From DYTO01 sp040757795 (lineage in GTDB: Archaea; Hadarchaeota; Hadarchaeia; Hadarchaeales; Hadarchaeaceae), in contig JBFLWG010000058.1 in the NCBI GenBank assembly GCA_040757795.1, forward strand, positions 1 to 5,612: a stretch of DNA of 5,612 bases, written 5' to 3'. The position numbers and the translations under genes were made by a program. Every line of letters begins with the position of its first letter. The first letter of the stretch is position 1. Below, in pieces: positions 1-4,948 of this stretch. A model generated the notes under the pieces. That model was not told where the DNA came from. It saw only the letters and a list, made by a program, of their open reading frames with translations, and did not search any database.

Positions 1-201
1 TATTCCTGTCGGGGGAGGGTCCCCGGGGACAAGGTTTTCAGCTGGCAGTTGATTGTCCGCAGGCAAGTTTTCAGACGGGAAGTTGTCCAGCGTCGGATCA
101 TAAGCAACCGAAGAGGCGAGAGGAACGGCCGCGGCAAGGACGAACAGAAACGAGAAAAACAAAGCTGGGAACTTATAGACTGGTTTATCGCCACACACCA
201 T
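1..201 (-). CDS. Secreted protein of unknown function, N-terminal part only (runs off the left edge)
   Basis: The minus strand is open from an ATG at 201-199 to the window edge (67 codons, no stop). The translation starts MVCGDKPVYK, followed by a hydrophobic core at residues 11-29 (FPALFFSFLFVLAAAVPLA) and a likely signal-peptidase site after S-V-A at residue 33. The mature part is acidic and rich in Pro and Asn, with a loosely repeated L-P-A-[DE]-N pattern (residues 46-57), which looks like a linker or low-complexity region. An SD sequence GGAGGG lies at 214-209, 7 nt before the ATG. The protein is therefore probably exported through Sec, then released or anchored by a part not seen here. 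No family is recognisable from this fragment. It is divergent from adkA and shares a 92-bp intergenic region with it. The arginine-rich plus-strand reading frame over the same bases shows no family features. Confidence 0.72.
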   Translation of the reverse strand, partial: MVCGDKPVYKFPALFFSFLFVLAAAVPLASSVAYDPTLDNFPSENLPADNQLPAENLVPGDPPPTGI

Positions 202-233
202 TCAACCACCCTCCGATACCTTTCGCCCCCCAG

Positions 234-243
234 CATATTTAAG
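234..243 (+). promoter_or_regulatory. TATA-box promoter of the adkA operon, in a divergent intergenic region
   Basis: The sequence CATATTTAAG is an archaeal TATA-like box in an otherwise C-rich stretch. Transcription would start near 262-268, giving a leader of about 30 nt that contains the AGGAGG at 281-286. Read on the minus strand the same site is CTTAAATATG, about 35 nt from the ATG of the divergent secreted-protein gene, so TBP binding here could serve both directions. An alternative AT-rich box lies at 244-257. Confidence 0.55.
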
Positions 244-280
244 TATTTTGAAATAATGGTCATAGACATGAGACACAATC

Positions 281-286
281 AGGAGG
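281..286 (+). promoter_or_regulatory. Shine-Dalgarno site that fixes the GTG start of adkA
   Basis: AGGAGG lies 7 nt before GTG 294. The nearby ATG at 290 is out of frame and hits a stop after three codons (ATG GGT GAG TAA), so the GTG is the supported start. Confidence 0.8.
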
Positions 287-293
287 ATTATGG

Positions 294-869
294 GTGAGTA
301 AGGTAGTTGTGGTCACGGGAGTACCGGGTTCCGGGAAGAGCACTGTTGTAGACGGGGCCCTAGCAAAACTCGAGAAGGAAGGGTTGGCCTACCGGCTGAT
401 GAACTACGGCGACGAGATGCTGAAGCTGATGAAGGAGCGCCACAAAATCACCGACAGGGACGAGATGAGAAAGGTGCCTACCGAGTCCTACCGCGGGATC
501 CAGCGGGAGGCAGGAAGAAGGATCGCAGAAGAAGCGAGGAAGGGGCCTGTCCTCGTCGACACGCACAGTCTCGTGAAAAAGCCGGAGGGTTACTACCCTG
601 GCCTGCCCATCTGGGTGCTTGAGGAGCTCAAGCCCGAGCTGATAATAATCATCGAGGCCGGCTCAAAGGAGATTGCCGGGCGCAGGGCAAAGGACGCGAA
701 AAGGAGGAGAGATGAGGAGGTGCTCCATCAGGTTGAAGAGCACCAGCAGCTGAACAGGGCGGCCGCGATGGCCTACGCCGCCATCTCAGGGGCCGCGGTC
801 AGGGTCATCCAGAACAGAGACAAAGGGTTAAACGATGCGGTGGCGGAGATGGTTTCGGCATTGAGGTGA
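294..869 (+). CDS. adkA: Archaeal-type adenylate kinase
   Basis: This enzyme interconverts ATP + AMP and 2 ADP in the cytoplasm. It belongs to the archaeal AdkA family, whose studied members are trimeric and differ from bacterial Adk. The protein has 191 residues, normal for the family. A P-loop GVPGSGKST spans residues 9-17 with Lys15. VDTH at 88-91 lies after the second core strand. An Arg/Lys-rich lid (RRAKDAKRRRDEE, 130-142) follows the hydrophobic strand LIIIIEA, and an N-R-D motif at 174-176 lies near the adenine site. The start is GTG with a strong SD; family members likewise begin a few residues before the VVVVTG strand. It is the first gene of the operon, and its last codons carry the SD of the next gene (GAGGTGAT, overlapping the TGA). 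The recognition is firm. Confidence 0.96.
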   Translation: MSKVVVVTGVPGSGKSTVVDGALAKLEKEGLAYRLMNYGDEMLKLMKERHKITDRDEMRKVPTESYRGIQREAGRRIAEEARKGPVLVDTHSLVKKPEGYYPGLPIWVLEELKPELIIIIEAGSKEIAGRRAKDAKRRRDEEVLHQVEEHQQLNRAAAMAYAAISGAAVRVIQNRDKGLNDAVAEMVSALR

Positions 870-873
870 TAAT

Positions 874-1683
874 GTGGACCAAAAGATAATGGCGTGCGCC
901 GTGATACTCGGGGTCCTTGTAGCCGGCCTGTGGGTCGGTAAGGTCCAGACCAGCGGCGACCAATACTCGCTCTGGAGGGTCTTGACCGGACTGGACTCCG
1001 CAGTGGCGACCATCAGGAAGGGCGGGAGCGCTTCCGGAATAGTTACGACGGCATCTTCAATTTACCAGCAGACTTTCACACCCAAGCTTGAAAACACGGT
1101 CAACAGCGGCCTTGACAACAGCGTGAGGACGAAGTTCTCGTCGATGTCAGGGACGCCGACCGAAGATGGCATACTCTCTCTCAGGGCCGAAGTTGTTGCG
1201 GCAGCTTCAAGCGCCGGAGTCGCCGTCTCCCCGGTTTACGGGCTCGCGATTTTCATTATCCTTGCTGTGGGGGCGCTCGTGGCCTTGCTGACGACCCTGA
1301 TCAACAGGAGAGTTGTCAACTGGGAGTTCGTGAGGGACGCCAAGGCTAAGGTGGGCGCTTTCATGAAGGAGTACAGGGCAGCGGCCATGAAGAAGGATGT
1401 CAAGCACCTCCACAAGCTTGACCAGAGAAAGGCCGAAATCAACAAGCTCCAGAGCCAGATGTTCTCCCAGACTTTCAAGCCCACGATTATCTACACCATC
1501 CCCCTCCTTTTCATCTGGTTCCTGCTCGGGACTGTTTACAGCGGCTGGACGGTGGCCCTGCTGCCGTTCGGGGTGGATCTCCCTGTTTTCGGGCCGCTTG
1601 TCGCCTTCGGCTTTGGCTGGTGGTACTTCATCACTTATCTGGGGCTTTCCTCGGTATTCAGAAAAATTTTGATAAGGGAGTGA
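874..1683 (+). CDS. DUF106 / EMC3-like (YidC-Oxa1 superfamily) membrane insertase with N-terminal extension
   Basis: This is likely the archaeal YidC-like protein that helps insert proteins into the cytoplasmic membrane (family knowledge, inferred here). The 269-residue protein shows four hydrophobic segments, at about 5-24, 119-143, 203-223 and 238-262. Between the second and third lies a basic, helical, coiled-coil-like stretch (about 150-198), the hallmark cytoplasmic hairpin of DUF106. Positive residues INRRVVNW follow segment two, which fits that side being cytoplasmic. The family core corresponds to residues 119 onward. The first segment plus a Ser/Thr/Gly-rich stretch (25-118) is extra and would face outward. 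The start is GTG 874, with SD GAGGTGAT at 863-870 overlapping the adkA stop. An ATG at 872 is out of frame and stops after five codons. ATG 889 is a possible later start. The neighbours match the usual archaeal order. Confidence 0.9.
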   Translation: MDQKIMACAVILGVLVAGLWVGKVQTSGDQYSLWRVLTGLDSAVATIRKGGSASGIVTTASSIYQQTFTPKLENTVNSGLDNSVRTKFSSMSGTPTEDGILSLRAEVVAAASSAGVAVSPVYGLAIFIILAVGALVALLTTLINRRVVNWEFVRDAKAKVGAFMKEYRAAAMKKDVKHLHKLDQRKAEINKLQSQMFSQTFKPTIIYTIPLLFIWFLLGTVYSGWTVALLPFGVDLPVFGPLVAFGFGWWYFITYLGLSSVFRKILIRE

Positions 1684-1684
1684 C

Positions 1685-1939
1685 ATGCCGGCGCGCAGAC
1701 AAAGAACTTCGAGGTACAGGAAAAGGCACATCAGAACCCCCTCTGGAAGGTCGAGCATTCAATACAAAGAGCGGAGGACAGCCGCCGCCAGATGCTTCAG
1801 CTGCGGCAGGCCGCTGGGCGGAATCCCCAGCAATGCCCGGCACTCCCCGAAGAGTTCCAAGAGACCTAACAGGCCGTTCGCCGGGAGTCTCTGCCCCTCT
1901 TGCTTGAAGGAGCGGCTGAAGCAGCAGGTCAGGGAGTGA
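1685..1939 (+). CDS. rpl34e: Large-subunit ribosomal protein eL34 (L34e)
   Basis: This is a small basic protein of the large ribosomal subunit, present in archaea and eukaryotes and absent from bacteria. Its 84 residues match the archaeal length. Family landmarks are a basic N-terminus (MPARRQRTSRYRKRHIRTPS), the R-T-P-[SG]-G-R motif at 18-22, a zinc-ribbon pair C37-x2-C40 and C70-x2-C73, and KRPNRPFAGSLCPSC at 59-73. The start is ATG, 1 nt after the DUF106 stop, with SD GGGAGTGA overlapping that stop. This is one of the few ATG starts in the operon. A second SD-like GGGAGTGAT at its own stop serves cmk. The codon pattern fits the neighbours, and long open frames on the opposite strand here are shadows. 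Confidence 0.95.
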   Translation: MPARRQRTSRYRKRHIRTPSGRSSIQYKERRTAAARCFSCGRPLGGIPSNARHSPKSSKRPNRPFAGSLCPSCLKERLKQQVRE

Positions 1940-1943
1940 TACT

Positions 1944-2480
1944 GTGGTAGTTGTGGCAATAAGCGGGCTTCACGGGACCGGGAAGACAACTGCCGCGAAG
2001 AAATTGGCCAAGAAATTCAGGCTCAAGTACGTTTGCGCGGGCGAGGTCTTCAGGCAGCTGGCGCAGGAAAAGAAAATGAGTTTGGACGAGTTTTCCAGGT
2101 ACTCTGAAAAGCGCCCGCACATCGACAGGATGATTGACAGGAGGACGGCGGACTCCTCAAGGCTTGGCAACGTGCTTATCGACGCGAGGCTCGCCGGCTG
2201 GATGGCGAAAAACGCCGACGCGAGGATATTGCTGACCGCGCCGCTTGAGGTCCGGGCAAGGAGGATCGCGAGGAGGGAGAAGCGCAAGTACAGGGATGTT
2301 CTGAAAGAGACAAAGGCCAGGGAGCGGAGCGAGGCCTGGCGTTTCCAGAAGTTTTACAAGATAGACGTCAACGACTACTCTCCTTTCGACCTGGTGCTGA
2401 ACACTGGGAGGCTTTCCGTGAGAGAGATGACAAAGATACTGAACGCCGCGGTGGCCGTTGCTGTTAGGAGGAGGTCTTGA
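1944..2480 (+). CDS. cmk: Archaeal cytidylate (CMP) kinase
   Basis: This enzyme phosphorylates CMP/dCMP to the diphosphates with ATP, in cytoplasmic pyrimidine nucleotide supply. The protein has 178 residues, typical of the short archaeal form. The P-loop GLHGTGKTT covers 8-16 with Lys14. GEVFRQLA (33-40) is the NMP-binding segment, and LIDARLAGW (78-86) is a signature of this family. An Arg-rich lid (RARRIARREKRKY) lies at about 104-116, and YSPFDLVLNT (145-154) is the conserved C-terminal strand. The start is GTG 1944, with GGGAGTGAT at 1932-1940 overlapping the rpl34e stop, 3 nt away. Its own 3' end encodes the SD of rpl14e. Placement between rpl34e and rpl14e is the common archaeal arrangement, which helps separate it from other P-loop kinases. 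Confidence 0.94.
   Translation: MVVVAISGLHGTGKTTAAKKLAKKFRLKYVCAGEVFRQLAQEKKMSLDEFSRYSEKRPHIDRMIDRRTADSSRLGNVLIDARLAGWMAKNADARILLTAPLEVRARRIARREKRKYRDVLKETKARERSEAWRFQKFYKIDVNDYSPFDLVLNTGRLSVREMTKILNAAVAVAVRRRS
2466..2475 (+). promoter_or_regulatory. Strong Shine-Dalgarno site for rpl14e inside the cmk 3' end
   Basis: AGGAGGAGGT lies within the last codons of cmk. The inner GGAGG ends 10 nt before GTG 2485 and 13 nt before ATG 2488. This favours a start at one of these over the in-frame TTG 2458, which precedes the site. Confidence 0.7.
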
Positions 2481-2484
2481 GATA

Positions 2485-2721
2485 GTGATGGACGTTGGCA
2501 AGGTCTGCGTGAAGGTGGCGGGGAAGGATGCCGGAAAGAAGTGTGCGATCGTCGAGGTCCTTGACAAGGATTTTGTGATTGTGAGCGGGCCTGGGATGAA
2601 AAGGAAGCGTTGCAACATCGCGCACCTTGAGCCCACCGGGCTCAAGCTTGACATATCTGTCGGGGCGTCTGACGAAGAAGTGAAGAGGGCCCTGGAAGCC
2701 GCCGAAGCTGGCCGGGTGTGA
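2485..2721 (+). CDS. rpl14e: Large-subunit ribosomal protein eL14 (L14e)
   Basis: This is a ribosomal protein of archaea and eukaryotes with an SH3-like/KOW fold at the N-terminus. The translation MMDVGKVCVKVAGKDAGKKC, followed by AIVEVLDKDFVIVSGPG and the K-R-K-R-C-N-I-A-H-L-E-P segment (about 39-50), is diagnostic. The tail GASDEEVKRALE (60-71) is also typical. The length is 78 residues from GTG 2485 or 77 from ATG 2488. Other archaeal members have only about three residues before the (D/E)VG motif, so both fit and the upstream TTG 2458 does not. The gene begins 4 nt after cmk ends. It is in the same frame as cbf5, separated from it by one stop codon and one AGA codon. Confidence 0.93.
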   Translation: MMDVGKVCVKVAGKDAGKKCAIVEVLDKDFVIVSGPGMKRKRCNIAHLEPTGLKLDISVGASDEEVKRALEAAEAGRV

Positions 2722-2724
2722 AGA

Positions 2725-3708
2725 TTGGGCAGGCTACCCTCGGAAGCAAGGCGACAGGTTCTGGTTAAGGGGCAGGACACCACAGACCCGGCGCACGGGT
2801 GCGACCCTTACCAGAGAAAGATTCTTCACCACATCAAGTTTGGTGTGATAAACCTAGACAAGCCGCCAGGGCCGACCTCCCATGAGGTGGTGGCTTGGGT
2901 CAAGAGGGTGCTTGAGGTGGGGCGGGCGGGGCACAGCGGGACGCTCGACCCTGGCGTTAGCGGAGTTTTGCCAGTTGCCCTGGAGGACGCGACCAAGGTG
3001 CTGCAGTCGCTTCTGCAGGCTGGCAAGGAGTATGTGTGCGCCATCAGGCTACACGAGACGGTCCCTCAGTATAGGCTTGAGCAGGTGCTTCGAGAATTCA
3101 CTGGCGAGATCTACCAGAGGCCGCCACTGCGTGCCGCCGTGAGGAGGGTGACCCGCACCAGACAGGTCTACTATCTGGAGCTGCTGGAGAGAGATGAAAA
3201 CAGCGTTCTTGTCAGGGTTGGGTGCGAGGCGGGGACTTACATGAGAAAGCTTGTCCATGACATTGGGCGGGCCCTTGGCAGCGGGGCCCACATGAGCGAG
3301 CTGAGGAGGACCAAGACCGGGCCGTTCACAGAGGAAAACGCGGTGAGGTTTCACGATCTTGCGGACGCTTATGCTTTCTGGAAGGAAAACGGCGACGAGT
3401 CCCACCTGCGCAGGGCGATAGTGCCTGTGGAGGCTTCGGTAGGGCACCTTCCGAAAATCGTGGTGAGGGACGGGGCGGTGGAAGCGCTTTGCCGGGGGGC
3501 AAGCCTGGCTGCGCCCGGGGTGCTGACACTGGAGACCGGGATTTTAGCCGGGGGGTTGGCCGCCGTCATGACCCTGAAGGGCGAGCTGGTCGAGCTTGCA
3601 AGGGCCACGATGAACTCAAAGCAGATTCTCGAGGCTGAGCACGGGATAGTTGCAAAGCCGGAAAGGGTGGTGATGCCTATTGGCGTCTACCCGCGGCAGT
3701 GGAAGTAG
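2725..3708 (+). CDS. cbf5: Cbf5/TruB-family tRNA and rRNA pseudouridine synthase (H/ACA RNP catalytic subunit)
   Basis: The product converts uridine to pseudouridine in rRNA guided by H/ACA RNAs, with Nop10, Gar1 and L7Ae. Archaeal Cbf5 can also make pseudouridine 55 in tRNA. In the 327 residues, FGVINLDKPPGPTSHEVV (39-56) opens the catalytic domain. HSGTLDPGVSGVLPVAL (70-86) holds catalytic Asp76. Further landmarks are RPPLRAAV (132-139), EAGTYMRKL (168-176) and GAHMSELRRTKTGPF (187-201). A C-terminal PUA domain covers about 242-327. The start is a TTG directly after the rpl14e stop, with GGGTGTGA overlapping that stop as SD. The next in-frame starts would remove the conserved pre-catalytic segment LPSEARRQVLVK that family members have. 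The length is normal. As last gene of the operon it is followed by tRNA-Ser. Confidence 0.96.
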   Translation: MGRLPSEARRQVLVKGQDTTDPAHGCDPYQRKILHHIKFGVINLDKPPGPTSHEVVAWVKRVLEVGRAGHSGTLDPGVSGVLPVALEDATKVLQSLLQAGKEYVCAIRLHETVPQYRLEQVLREFTGEIYQRPPLRAAVRRVTRTRQVYYLELLERDENSVLVRVGCEAGTYMRKLVHDIGRALGSGAHMSELRRTKTGPFTEENAVRFHDLADAYAFWKENGDESHLRRAIVPVEASVGHLPKIVVRDGAVEALCRGASLAAPGVLTLETGILAGGLAAVMTLKGELVELARATMNSKQILEAEHGIVAKPERVVMPIGVYPRQWK

Positions 3709-3751
3709 TTAAGCTGGTCGAACACTTTAACGTCACGGAATTGTTTGCAGC

Positions 3752-3762
3752 AAAATAATATA
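3752..3762 (+). promoter_or_regulatory. TATA-box promoter of tRNA-Ser
   Basis: AAAATAATATA(G) is an AT-rich island in the 79-bp gap between cbf5 and the tRNA. Its centre is about 31 bp before the first tRNA base, the distance expected for archaeal initiation a few bases upstream of the mature 5' end. The tRNA can thus be transcribed independently of the protein operon. Confidence 0.65.
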
Positions 3763-3787
3763 GAACCGAAGCGCATGTAGAATCAGT

Positions 3788-3876
3788 GCCGGGGTGGCCC
3801 AGCCAGGTAAGGCGCGAGCCTGGAGAGCTCGTTACCCGCAAGGGTAGCAGGGGTTCAAATCCCCTCCCCGGCGCCA
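3788..3876 (+). tRNA. tRNA-Ser, anticodon GGA, CCA encoded
   Basis: A full type II cloverleaf can be drawn. The acceptor stem GCCGGGG (3788-3794) pairs fully with CCCCGGC (3866-3872). The D stem is GCC/GGC (3797-3799, 3811-3813). The anticodon stem CGAGC/GCTCG (3815-3819, 3827-3831) encloses loop CTGGAGA with anticodon GGA, which reads UCC and UCU. The long variable arm is TACCC-GCAA-GGGTA (3833-3846), the class II feature expected of Ser. The T stem AGGGG/CCCCT (3849-3853, 3861-3865) has loop TTCAAAT. Discriminator G3873 is typical for archaeal serine tRNAs, and CCA is encoded at 3874-3876. No intron is present. Its 3' end doubles as the apparent attachment site of the downstream cassette. 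Confidence 0.97.
3861..3876 (+). repeat. Direct repeat, left copy (attL-like, 3' end of tRNA-Ser)
   Basis: The bases CCCCTCCCCGGCGCCA are identical to 4978-4993, offset 1117 bp. In the intact tRNA they form the 3' half of the T stem, the 3' acceptor strand, the discriminator and CCA. Confidence 0.85.
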
Positions 3877-3891
3877 TGATTACCACAATCT

Positions 3892-3899
3892 ATTTAAAT
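3892..3899 (+). promoter_or_regulatory. TATA-box promoter of the MNT-HEPN operon, probably leaderless
   Basis: ATTTAAAT is centred about 25 bp upstream of ATG 3921, exactly where a TATA box would direct initiation at or next to the start codon. No SD sequence precedes this ATG, in contrast to the core genes, which fits a leaderless mRNA. The module therefore has its own promoter just after the tRNA. Confidence 0.65.
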
Positions 3900-3932
3900 T
3901 TTGAAACAATTGTTTAAAATATGAAACAACTG
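3893..3932 (+). repeat. Two tandem 20-bp repeat units spanning the MNT promoter and start codon
   Basis: Unit 1 (3893-3912) is TTTAAATTTTGAAACAATTG and unit 2 (3913-3932) is TTTAAAATATGAAACAACTG, identical at 17 of 20 bases and directly abutting. The first supplies the TATA box, and the second contains the ATG and first codons of MNT. The 20-bp period is close to two helical turns and is not a multiple of three, so this is not a repeat within the protein. It is a candidate operator for the winged-helix domain encoded just downstream, or the trace of a local duplication. Confidence 0.7.
3904..3915. promoter_or_regulatory. 12-bp perfect palindrome, candidate operator
   Basis: AAACAATTGTTT is a perfect inverted repeat lying between the TATA box and the start codon. 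A dimeric winged-helix protein bound here would block initiation. The encoded MNT protein has such a domain, so autoregulation is plausible but not shown. Confidence 0.5.
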
Positions 3933-4466
3933 TCTAAGAAGGAGCTTGTGCTCGCATACTTCTTCGAGAACCCGACTGAGGAGGTATACCTGCGGGAACT
4001 CGCCCGTAGGCTCAGAATGAACGCGGCCACGGTAATGCGAGTCACCGAGTTACTTGTTAAAAAGAAGTTACTGTTAAAGCGCACCGAAAAACACGCAACC
4101 TACTTCCAAGCAAATCTGACCCCAGAGTTCAAGGAGACGAAAAAAGCCAACACGGTTTCAAAGATTTTCGAGGCGGGGGCGGTCGATCTCATTAAAGAAA
4201 AGTCCGTTGGCCTATCCGTCATGCTCCTCTACGGAAGCGCTGCAAAGGGCGAGGATGATCCCAACAGCGATTATGATTTATTGGTCATAGCTTCTAAGTG
4301 CGACGTGAAAGCGAGCGAGATATCCGAAAGGCTTGGAAGGGAGACCAGCCTACAGGTCTATAACGCGGCCGAATGGAAGCGCGTTTCCAAACAGAACAGG
4401 GCATTTTACTTGGATGTTATAAGCAGCTCCATCCCGCTTTATGGTGAGAAGCCGGTGATAGACTGA
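3921..4466 (+). CDS. Winged-helix MNT-type nucleotidyltransferase (probable antitoxin of a HEPN/MNT pair)
   Basis: The 181-residue protein has two parts. Residues 1-75 look like a winged helix-turn-helix (LRELARRLRMNAATVMRVTE at 24-43, then a basic wing near 47-63). Residues 95-175 form a minimal nucleotidyltransferase with LLYGSAAKGEDDPNSDYDLL (102-121), the Gly105-Ser106 and Asp117-x-Asp119 motif of the polymerase-beta superfamily. A third carboxylate, expected in a later strand, is not obvious: that region reads SLQVYN (143-148). In studied HEPN/MNT systems the MNT partner neutralises the HEPN RNase, in one case by adenylylating it; that role is inferred here. The DNA-binding domain suggests autoregulation. 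The gene has an ATG start, no SD, a TATA box at leaderless distance, and a CTGA junction with the HEPN gene. Confidence 0.85.
   Translation: MKQLSKKELVLAYFFENPTEEVYLRELARRLRMNAATVMRVTELLVKKKLLLKRTEKHATYFQANLTPEFKETKKANTVSKIFEAGAVDLIKEKSVGLSVMLLYGSAAKGEDDPNSDYDLLVIASKCDVKASEISERLGRETSLQVYNAAEWKRVSKQNRAFYLDVISSSIPLYGEKPVID
4454..4459 (+). promoter_or_regulatory. Shine-Dalgarno site supporting a CTG start for the HEPN gene
   Basis: GGTGAT matches the extended anti-SD complement (GGAGGTGAT) and ends 3 nt before CTG 4463. This is the same spacing as the GAGGTGAT of the DUF106 gene and the GGGAGTGAT of cmk. The alternative TTG 4496 has only a poor purine stretch (GAGAAAG) in front. Confidence 0.55.
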
Positions 4467-4918
4467 CCCTAGAAGATTGTTTTACTCAGAGAAAGTTGCG
4501 AAGGATTCGCCCAGACCTGCTCAAAGCGAGAAAGTCTACAGAGGCGGCGCAATTGAAGCTGGAAGAAGCCGAAGCTCTTTTGGCGGACAATCATAACGAT
4601 GCCGCGCTCATCTATGCATACTCTTCCATGTTCAGCTCCGGAAGAGCAATTCTATACAAGGACGGCATACAAGAGAAATCTCACTACTGCTTGGCGAAGT
4701 ATTTGGAAGAAGAATACGCGAAGAAAGGCAAAATAGACATTGAAGCCATCACGATGCTCAACTCATTCAGGGAGGAAAGGCACACGATAATGTATGGATT
4801 TGAGGAAGTGGAAGTGACGACCGAAGAGGCAAGAGAGGCCATTGCAACTGCTGAGAAATTTCTCTCAAAAGCGAGAGAATTGACAACTGATAGTGAAGCC
4901 CAGATAGCGTTTCCGTAA
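4463..4918 (+). CDS. HEPN-domain protein (probable toxin of the HEPN/MNT pair), likely CTG start
   Basis: This is a small all-helical HEPN protein, 151 residues from CTG 4463 or 140 from TTG 4496. Features, numbered from CTG, are RKLRRIRPD (10-18), an Ala/Glu/Lys-rich first helix, then YSSMFSSGRAILYKDG (53-68), the conserved second-helix pattern of this group. KSHYCLAKYL and FREERHTIMYG (102-112) follow, with R103, R106, H107 and Y111 as the putative RNase motif. The spacing R-x3-H-x3-Y is not the canonical R-x4-6-H. The upstream reading TLEDCFTQRKLRRIRPD resembles the N-terminus of related archaeal HEPN proteins, which favours CTG. That codon overlaps the MNT stop (CTGA). HEPN toxins cut RNA; whether this one does is unknown. 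The pairing with MNT supports a toxin-antitoxin role. Confidence 0.82.
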   Translation: MTLEDCFTQRKLRRIRPDLLKARKSTEAAQLKLEEAEALLADNHNDAALIYAYSSMFSSGRAILYKDGIQEKSHYCLAKYLEEEYAKKGKIDIEAITMLNSFREERHTIMYGFEEVEVTTEEAREAIATAEKFLSKARELTTDSEAQIAFP

Positions 4919-4948
4919 TCCATCACGGTCGGCAATTAGCTTGTGGCT

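Noticed and set aside
49..297. Plus-strand 82-codon frame from TTG, before adkA
   Set aside because: It is Arg-rich without family features, runs through the promoter, and is antisense to a reading frame with a convincing signal peptide and SD.
1207..1758. Long minus-strand frame opposite the DUF106 gene and rpl34e
   Set aside because: It lies wholly opposite recognised genes, has no SD or family likeness, and is the usual GC-rich shadow of a real plus-strand gene.
2458..2484. TTG 2458 as start of rpl14e
   Set aside because: It precedes the strong SD at 2466-2475 and would add nine residues absent from the family's short N-terminus.
2157..2783. 208-codon minus-strand frame opposite cmk and rpl14e
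   Set aside because: The plus strand has two firmly recognised genes here; the antisense protein is low-complexity Pro/Ser/Arg with no motif.
3709..3787. A guide RNA or other small RNA between cbf5 and tRNA-Ser
   Set aside because: I see no C/D boxes, ACA box or stable hairpin in these 79 bases, only the tRNA TATA box.
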